A stretch of 12,030 nucleotides of DNA from positions 1-12,030 of the forward strand of contig JAJYAE010000120.1 in NCBI GenBank assembly GCA_021779695.1. Direction: 5' to 3'. A program made the position numbers and the translations under genes. Source of the stretch: Acidobacteriota bacterium. Lineage in GTDB: Bacteria > Acidobacteriota > Terriglobia > Terriglobales > Acidobacteriaceae. The stretch's first letter is position 1; every line of letters begins with the position of its first letter. Below, piece after piece: positions 7,320 through 12,030 of this stretch. Below the pieces are notes generated by a model that was not told the DNA's origin, did not search any database, and saw only the letters and a list, made by a program, of their open reading frames with translations.

Positions 7320-8810
7320 ATGAACCGGTTGTCGAAGAAGTTGGTTGTCGCGGCGCTCGCGACGCTTGTTTGCGCAGGCGTAAACGCCCACGCACGGGAC
7401 AAGAAGCCCAAGCATAAGAAAAATGAAGACCTGAGCGCAAATCCTCTTGCCGGCGTGAAGTCGCAGCAGCCCGACAAAATCCTCTTTGACAAGGCCATGG
7501 TCGCGATGAAGAAGGGCCGCTATGACGTGGCCAGGCTGACGCTCCAGACCCTGCTCAATACCTATCCGGACTCGGAGTACCGGATGCGCGCCAAGCTGGC
7601 TGTAGGCGATACCTGGTTCAAGGAAGGCGGAACCGCGGCGCTGACGCAGGCGGAAGCTGAGTACGAGGACTTCATCACCTTCTTCCCGCAGGCTCCCGAG
7701 GCAGCCGAGGCCAAAATGAAGGTGGGCGACATCTACTACCAGCAGATGGAAAAGCCCGATCGCGATTACACCAATGCGGAAAATGCCGCGCGGGAGTATC
7801 GCGAAATGATCAACATGTTCCCGGATTCTCCATTGCTTCCGCGCGCCAAGCAGAAGCTGCGCGATGTGCAGGAGGTTCTGGCCGAGCGTGAAGCGCGGAT
7901 CGGTGAGTACTACCTGAGCCGTGATAATTATTCGGCGGCGATCGCCAGGCTGGAGACGGTGGTTGACACCTACCCCCTGTATTCGCATAGCGATCTGGCT
8001 CTGCTTGGGATTGGCGATGCGTACGCGGGAGAAGCCAAGGCAGTACAGTTGGCGCCGGGACTGCCGGGTGCAGTGCGCGAGCGGCTCTCAGCTCTCTACA
8101 ACGACCGCGCGGCAGCCGCCTATGACAAGGTGATTACGCGCTATCCCATGGCGCCGCACGTAGAGGATGCACGCGACCGGCTGATCGGCATGAATCGGCC
8201 GATCCCGGAGCCGACCCAGGCGGCGATTGCAGAAAGCGATGCGGAAGAGCGCAGCCGGCAGCCTTTGCGCTTTACGGACCGCACGTTGGGAATCATCAAG
8301 CGCGGGCCGTCTGTAGTGGAGGCGGTGCACGTGGGTGAGCCGAGCCTGCAGGACCCGAAGCGGGTGACTGCGCCGGAAATCACGAAGGAAAACATTGCAA
8401 TGTATAACGAGGCGGTTGGAGCCACAACTCCCGCTGCCGCACCGCGACCGACAGGCGTGAACGAGCCACCGCGGAGCGATCGTCCCTCTGAGGCGCCGGT
8501 GCAAATGATGGCGCCTGCCGGCGGCACTGGCGTAGGCGTTTCGATTGTGAGTGCGCCGAATAATGCTCCAGCGAACCCGAACGATCCCAACAGCCAGTTA
8601 AAGGCAGTTGGCCCCACGAATACGACACTACCCACGGCGGAAAAGCCGACCGAAGCTCCGGACCAGATCAACGACATCAAGCCCGGCGAAGCGCTGACTT
8701 CGGCAACAACAGCCGCGAAGCCGAAGAAAGGTCCAAAAGCAGATTTGGGCGACGAGTCTTCCAGCAAGAAGAAAAAGAAGAAGGGCCTGGGCAAGCTAAA
8801 CCCCTTCTAA
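7320..8810 (+). CDS. bamD: BamD/YfiO-like outer membrane assembly protein with long C-terminal tail
   Basis: BamD is the essential lipoprotein of the BAM complex that folds beta-barrel proteins into the outer membrane. Residues about 50-290 carry BamD-type TPR helices: KGRYDVARLTLQTLLNTYPD, AEYEDFITFFPQAPEAAEAK, AAREYREMINMFPDSPL, NYSAAIARLETVVDTYP and AAYDKVITRYPMAPHVEDA. A signal peptide occupies 1-25. Cys18 follows LAT-LV, a poor lipobox with Val at -1, while AHA before R26 could be a signal peptidase I site, so lipidation is doubtful. Residues about 291-496 are an Ala/Pro/Thr-rich, probably disordered extension ending in six lysines and GLGKLNPF; E. coli BamD, by comparison, is only about 245 residues. 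AGGTGG just upstream supports ATG 7320. Rpe ends 67 bases before it. BamD is the best family call, though a general TPR periplasmic protein is possible. Confidence 0.8.
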   Translation: MNRLSKKLVVAALATLVCAGVNAHARDKKPKHKKNEDLSANPLAGVKSQQPDKILFDKAMVAMKKGRYDVARLTLQTLLNTYPDSEYRMRAKLAVGDTWFKEGGTAALTQAEAEYEDFITFFPQAPEAAEAKMKVGDIYYQQMEKPDRDYTNAENAAREYREMINMFPDSPLLPRAKQKLRDVQEVLAEREARIGEYYLSRDNYSAAIARLETVVDTYPLYSHSDLALLGIGDAYAGEAKAVQLAPGLPGAVRERLSALYNDRAAAAYDKVITRYPMAPHVEDARDRLIGMNRPIPEPTQAAIAESDAEERSRQPLRFTDRTLGIIKRGPSVVEAVHVGEPSLQDPKRVTAPEITKENIAMYNEAVGATTPAAAPRPTGVNEPPRSDRPSEAPVQMMAPAGGTGVGVSIVSAPNNAPANPNDPNSQLKAVGPTNTTLPTAEKPTEAPDQINDIKPGEALTSATTAAKPKKGPKADLGDESSSKKKKKKGLGKLNPF

Positions 8811-8821
8811 ATCGAAAAGAT

Positions 8822-8874
8822 GCCTGAAACAGGAATGCCGCGCGATGCCATCGTGCGGCATTCCTGTTTCAGGC
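8822..8874. terminator. Very strong hairpin between bamD and valS
   Basis: Two perfectly complementary 20-base arms (8822-8841 and 8855-8874) enclose 13 bases that can pair further (G-T, then CGAT with ATCG), leaving a 3-base GCC loop: about 25 bp in all. It begins 11 bases after the bamD stop, so it probably ends the bamD transcript. Only two T follow on the plus strand; the better T run (TCTTTTCG) would follow it on the minus strand. It could alternatively act as an mRNA 3'-end stabiliser. Confidence 0.65.
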
Positions 8875-8922
8875 TTGGCAATCCTAGAGGCGCAACGAAT
8901 TCGCAGAGTTCGCGCCCACATC

Positions 8923-8931
8923 TGCTAAAGT
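8923..8931 (+). promoter_or_regulatory. Candidate extended -10 promoter element for valS
   Basis: TGCTAAAGT (TG, one base, TAAAGT) is followed by GTGAAG, very like the tldE promoter region. No good -35 is at standard spacing (TTCGCA at 8900-8905 is 20 bases away). Initiation near 8938 would give a leader of about 75 bases ahead of valS. Confidence 0.4.
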
Positions 8932-8952
8932 GAAGATTGGTCCCCTGGCTCG

Positions 8953-9012
8953 AAACCCTTTGCAAACTGTGGGTTTGACGCAATTCTTCGGGGTGACGCA
9001 CGCGACAACCCC
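8953..9012 (+). other. valS leader with two short hairpins and no Shine-Dalgarno
   Basis: Within the 202-base gap, AAACCC (8953-8958) can pair with GGGTTT (8971-8976), and GGGGT (8990-8994) with ACCCC (9008-9012), which abuts the valS ATG. No purine-rich ribosome site lies at normal distance. I see no T-box specifier or anti-terminator. The stems are short and may be chance. Confidence 0.25.
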
Positions 9013-11790
9013 ATGCCTCACGACCTTCCGAAAGCCTACGACCCGACCGCCATTGAAGACCACTGGGCAGCGTACTGGGTCCGCAAAGATCTCTTTGCCC
9101 AGCCCACGCCTGACGGCGAAGGTGGGCCAGAGCCGTTTACCATCCTGTTGCCGCCGCCCAACGTCACCGGCCGCCTGCACATGGGCCACATGCTCAACCA
9201 GACGGAGATGGACATCCTCACCCGCTGGCGGCGCATGAGTGGCTGCCTCGCATTGTGGCTGCCCGGCACGGACCACGCCGGCATCGCCACCCAGATGATG
9301 GTCGAGCGGCAGCTCGTGAGCGAAGGCACCAGCCGCCAGCAGCTCGGCCGCGAAGCCTTCGTCGATCGTGTGTGGGAGTGGAAGCGCCACTACGGCGGCG
9401 CCATCCTCGACCAGATGAAGCGCCTCGGCGCCAGCGTCGACTGGAGCCGCGAGTACTTCACCATGGACGAGCGTCTCTCCGTCGCTGTGCGCGAGGCCTT
9501 CGTCAAGCTCCACGAGCAGGGACTCATCTACCGCGGCGCCTACATCGTCAACTGGTGCCCGCGCTGCCAGACCGCCATCAGCGATCTCGAAGTCGTCTAC
9601 GACGAGCACAAGGGCCATCTCTGGGAGATCAAGTACCCGGTCATCGACGACGCAGGCAAGGATACTGGCGAATTTTTGACCGTGGCCACCACGCGCCCCG
9701 AAACCATGCTCGGCGACGTCGCCGTCGCCATCCATCCCGAAGACGAGCGCTACACGCACCTGCACGGCAAAAAGCTGCGCCTGCCACTCGTGAATCGCAC
9801 CATCCCCATCATCCTCGACGAATGGGTGAGCCGCGACTTCGGCACCGGCGCAGTGAAGGTCACGCCCGCGCACGACCCCAACGACTTCGCGCTCGGCCAG
9901 CGGCACGATCTGCCTTCCATCAACGTGATGGATGAGACCGCGCACATCAACGCCGAAGGCGGCCCTTACGCGGGCCTCGATCGCTACGTCGCGCGCAAGC
10001 AGGTCGTCCACGACCTTGAAGCACAGGGCCTCTTAGCGGGCATCAAGGACCACACCAACAACGTGGGCCACTGCGACCGCTGCAAGACCGTCGTGGAGCC
10101 GCGCCTCTCCATGCAGTGGTTCGTCAAGATTCAGCCGCTCGCCGACAAGGCCATCGCCGCCGTGAAGGAAGGTCACATCCGCTTCACACCGGAGATGTAC
10201 GCGAAGACCTATTTCGAGTGGATGAACAACATTCACGACTGGTGCATCTCGCGGCAGCTCTGGTGGGGCCATCGCATCCCGGCCTGGCACTGCGCCGCCT
10301 GCCGCAAGGTCACGGTGGCGCGCGTCGATCCCACCGCCTGCGCCCACTGCGGGTCCGGCAACATCACGCAGGAAACCGACGTGCTCGACACGTGGTTCTC
10401 GTCGGGACTGCTGCCCGTCTCCGTCTTCGGCTGGCCCAACATCACGGCGGAGACGCGCGCGGATTTCGACGCCTTCTACCCCACCAGCCTGCTTGTCACC
10501 GGCTTTGACATCCTCTTCTTCTGGGTGGCGCGCATGATTATGCTCGGCTGCTGGTTCGCCGGCGATGTGCCCATGCCCGACGGGAGCCCGCGCTCTCTTG
10601 CGGACTCCGTTCCATTTCGAGAGGTGTATATCCACGCCCTGGTCCGCGACGCCAACCGCGAGAAGATGTCCAAGACCAAGGGCAACGTCATCGACCCCAT
10701 CGAAATCGTCAAGCAGTACGGCACCGACGCCGTGCGCTTCACGCTCGCCTCCATGGCCTCGCCCGGCACCGACATCGCCTTCAACGTCGCCCGCACCGAG
10801 GGCTACCGCGCCTTCGCCAACAAGATCTGGAACGCCGCCCGCTTCATCTTCATGCAGATGGACCGGGCCAGAGAAGCAGGCATTGAATTCGATGCGTCCG
10901 CGCTCGGCAGTATGCCCTCGGTCGCAGCCGATGCGCCGCTGGAAGCCCGCTGGATTGTCGCGGAGCTGCACGCGACTGCGGCAAAGGTCAACAAGTCGCT
11001 CGAAGACTATCGCTATGATGACGCGGCGAACACGATCTATCAGTTCTTCTGGGGCAGCTTCTGCGACTGGTACTTGGAGATCGTCAAGCTCCGTCTGGAC
11101 TTCTCCGACTCCGCCGACAAAGCAAAGACCCGCGCCGCACTCTCCACGCTGGTCAGTGTCTTTGAAGCCGCGCTCCGCATGCTTTCGCCCTTCATGCCCT
11201 TCATCACCGAAGAGATCTGGCATGCCGTATACGATGGCAATCCACCAGCAACATCCATCGCCCTGACCCACTATCCGCAATCCACGACACCAATCGACAC
11301 CATTGCACAAAACGACATGACTCTTGTGCAGGACATCATTTCCGGAATCCGCGCAAAGCGCAAAGAAGCCGGCGTCGAAGAAAAAGCCGTAACGGATATT
11401 GAGATTGATCCGCTCGGCACAGGAAAGAATGTCGTAGTTGCGAATCAAACCATCATTCAGCGTTTGGCGAAGGTGGGTGAAATACAGCCGGTCAACCGGA
11501 GATTTTCAGCTGGCCTGCTTATGTACTCGCACCCGGATTTTGACCTGGGCATCAAGTACGAACGCACCATCGACGCGCCCGCCGAACGCGAACGCTTGAC
11601 AAAGGACATCGCCAGATACGAAAAAGGCTTGGCTGCCGCAGAGCGCCAGTTGGGCAACGAAGGCTTCATCGCCAAGGCGCCTGCGCACATCGTGGACGGG
11701 CTCAGGAAACAGGAGGCGGAGACCCGGCTGCTGCTCGAGAAGGCTCAGGCAGCACTGTCCTCCCTGCCACACACCGACTCCAAAGGTTAA
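9013..11790 (+). CDS. valS: Valyl-tRNA synthetase
   Basis: ValRS charges tRNA-Val with valine using ATP in the cytoplasm and is a class I synthetase. The 925 residues match the bacterial family (E. coli 951). The HIGH motif is HMGH (56-59) after PPPNVTGRL; the KMSKS loop reads KMSKT (551-555). The inserted editing domain carries TTRPET (226-231) and GTGAVKVTPAHDPND. Cysteine pairs C182/C185 and C354/C357, then C427/C430 and C443/C446, look like zinc knuckles. WWGHRIPAW and DVLDTWFSSGLLP are class I family blocks. The last roughly 65 residues (ERLTKDIARYEKG onward) form the C-terminal coiled coil that grips tRNA. An in-frame stop at 8926-8928 and no earlier start codon fix ATG 9013. Codon choice shifts from strongly C-ending to mixed after about base 10860. 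nadC follows after 6 bases. Confidence 0.98.
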   Translation: MPHDLPKAYDPTAIEDHWAAYWVRKDLFAQPTPDGEGGPEPFTILLPPPNVTGRLHMGHMLNQTEMDILTRWRRMSGCLALWLPGTDHAGIATQMMVERQLVSEGTSRQQLGREAFVDRVWEWKRHYGGAILDQMKRLGASVDWSREYFTMDERLSVAVREAFVKLHEQGLIYRGAYIVNWCPRCQTAISDLEVVYDEHKGHLWEIKYPVIDDAGKDTGEFLTVATTRPETMLGDVAVAIHPEDERYTHLHGKKLRLPLVNRTIPIILDEWVSRDFGTGAVKVTPAHDPNDFALGQRHDLPSINVMDETAHINAEGGPYAGLDRYVARKQVVHDLEAQGLLAGIKDHTNNVGHCDRCKTVVEPRLSMQWFVKIQPLADKAIAAVKEGHIRFTPEMYAKTYFEWMNNIHDWCISRQLWWGHRIPAWHCAACRKVTVARVDPTACAHCGSGNITQETDVLDTWFSSGLLPVSVFGWPNITAETRADFDAFYPTSLLVTGFDILFFWVARMIMLGCWFAGDVPMPDGSPRSLADSVPFREVYIHALVRDANREKMSKTKGNVIDPIEIVKQYGTDAVRFTLASMASPGTDIAFNVARTEGYRAFANKIWNAARFIFMQMDRAREAGIEFDASALGSMPSVAADAPLEARWIVAELHATAAKVNKSLEDYRYDDAANTIYQFFWGSFCDWYLEIVKLRLDFSDSADKAKTRAALSTLVSVFEAALRMLSPFMPFITEEIWHAVYDGNPPATSIALTHYPQSTTPIDTIAQNDMTLVQDIISGIRAKRKEAGVEEKAVTDIEIDPLGTGKNVVVANQTIIQRLAKVGEIQPVNRRFSAGLLMYSHPDFDLGIKYERTIDAPAERERLTKDIARYEKGLAAAERQLGNEGFIAKAPAHIVDGLRKQEAETRLLLEKAQAALSSLPHTDSKG

Positions 11791-11796
11791 AGAACA

Positions 11797-12030
11797 ATGG
11801 AATGGAAGAGCCACAGGATTGATGCATTGCTGGAGCAGGCCCTCGTTGAAGACAAGGCCACCAGCGACGCCACCACCAACCTCACCATCGACCCCGCCCT
11901 GCGCGCCTCCGCCTCCATCGTCGCCCGGCAGGAGATGGTCGTGGCCGGTCTGGGCGCGGTGCCGCGCTTCCTTGAGATCTTCGGCCGCCTCGATCCGCAC
12001 CCCCAGGCGCACAATCGCTTCGATGTCGTC
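11797..12030 (+). CDS. nadC: Nicotinate-nucleotide pyrophosphorylase (quinolinate phosphoribosyltransferase), 5' portion
   Basis: NadC converts quinolinate and PRPP to nicotinate mononucleotide, CO2 and pyrophosphate in de novo NAD synthesis. Only 78 N-terminal codons lie in the window; the frame is still open at the right edge. The family signature is recognisable: ALVEDKATSDATTNLTI (usual form LxEDxGxGDxT), then ASASIVARQEMVVAGLGAVPRFLEIF, the edge of the N-terminal alpha/beta domain. The glycine normally before the Asp of the GD motif is Ser here. The ATG at 11797 lies 6 bases after the valS stop with only a weak AAAG-type ribosome site, so translation coupled to valS is likely. The catalytic barrel is outside the window, so function rests on the N-terminal match. 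Confidence 0.85.
   Translation, partial: MEWKSHRIDALLEQALVEDKATSDATTNLTIDPALRASASIVARQEMVVAGLGAVPRFLEIFGRLDPHPQAHNRFDVV

Noticed and set aside
8811..9012. T-box riboswitch upstream of valS
   Set aside because: I see no anti-terminator bulge sequence or specifier loop, and the large hairpin sits beside the bamD stop, upstream of the candidate valS promoter.
8884..11448. Long minus-strand open frames (375 and 471 codons) opposite valS
   Set aside because: They lie exactly antisense to the strongly supported valS frame and follow from its C-ending codon bias, which removes stop codons from the opposite frame. Their translations are compositionally odd and show no recognisable domain.
1..12030. 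A RiPP/microcin cluster built around TldD/TldE
   Set aside because: No precursor peptide with a leader, no cyclodehydratase, radical SAM enzyme or exporter is present; the neighbours are housekeeping genes, so the pair is most simply a general peptidase.

Overview
The window reads as a stretch of ordinary chromosome from a Gram-negative, fairly GC-rich bacterium. The BamD-type gene implies an outer membrane. The combination of a DUF4126 membrane protein, a BamD-like protein with a long lysine-rich tail, and Sel1-repeat and TldD/TldE genes suggests Acidobacteriota (class Terriglobia, for example Edaphobacter or Granulicella relatives). That assignment is inference from general familiarity, not a database match. 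I see no tRNA, rRNA, CRISPR array, insertion sequence, phage or conjugation gene.

Left part (1-5762). The 3' portion of a tldD metalloprotease gene enters from the left edge. A Sel1-repeat secreted protein gene follows on the opposite strand, convergent with tldD and divergent from the next gene. Then comes a tight forward operon: the tldD partner tldE/pmbA, a shortened UvrC-like GIY-YIG nuclease gene 2 bases later, and a short-chain dehydrogenase/reductase gene 10 bases after that. TldD and TldE are known to form one heterodimeric peptidase, so the reversed Sel1 gene splits a functional pair.

Middle part (5763-8810). A DUF4126 integral membrane protein gene, ribulose-5-phosphate 3-epimerase (rpe) and a BamD/YfiO-like outer-membrane assembly protein follow in the same direction, separated by 67-136 bases. 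Some of them probably have their own promoters.

Right part (8811-12030). A 202-base gap holds a very strong perfect hairpin and a candidate promoter. It precedes a full-length valyl-tRNA synthetase (valS), followed 6 bases later by the start of nadC (quinolinate phosphoribosyltransferase, NAD synthesis), which runs off the right edge.

Four gene starts (Sel1 gene, tldE, rpe, valS) are preceded by look-alike extended -10 boxes of the form TGnTAnnnT, and for tldE the box sits where it would give a leaderless mRNA. I found no convincing new multi-gene system. The points most worth a second look are the shortened UvrC paralogue in the tldE operon, the BamD-like protein with no proper lipobox and a roughly 200-residue tail, the bamD-valS hairpin, and the composition change inside valS.
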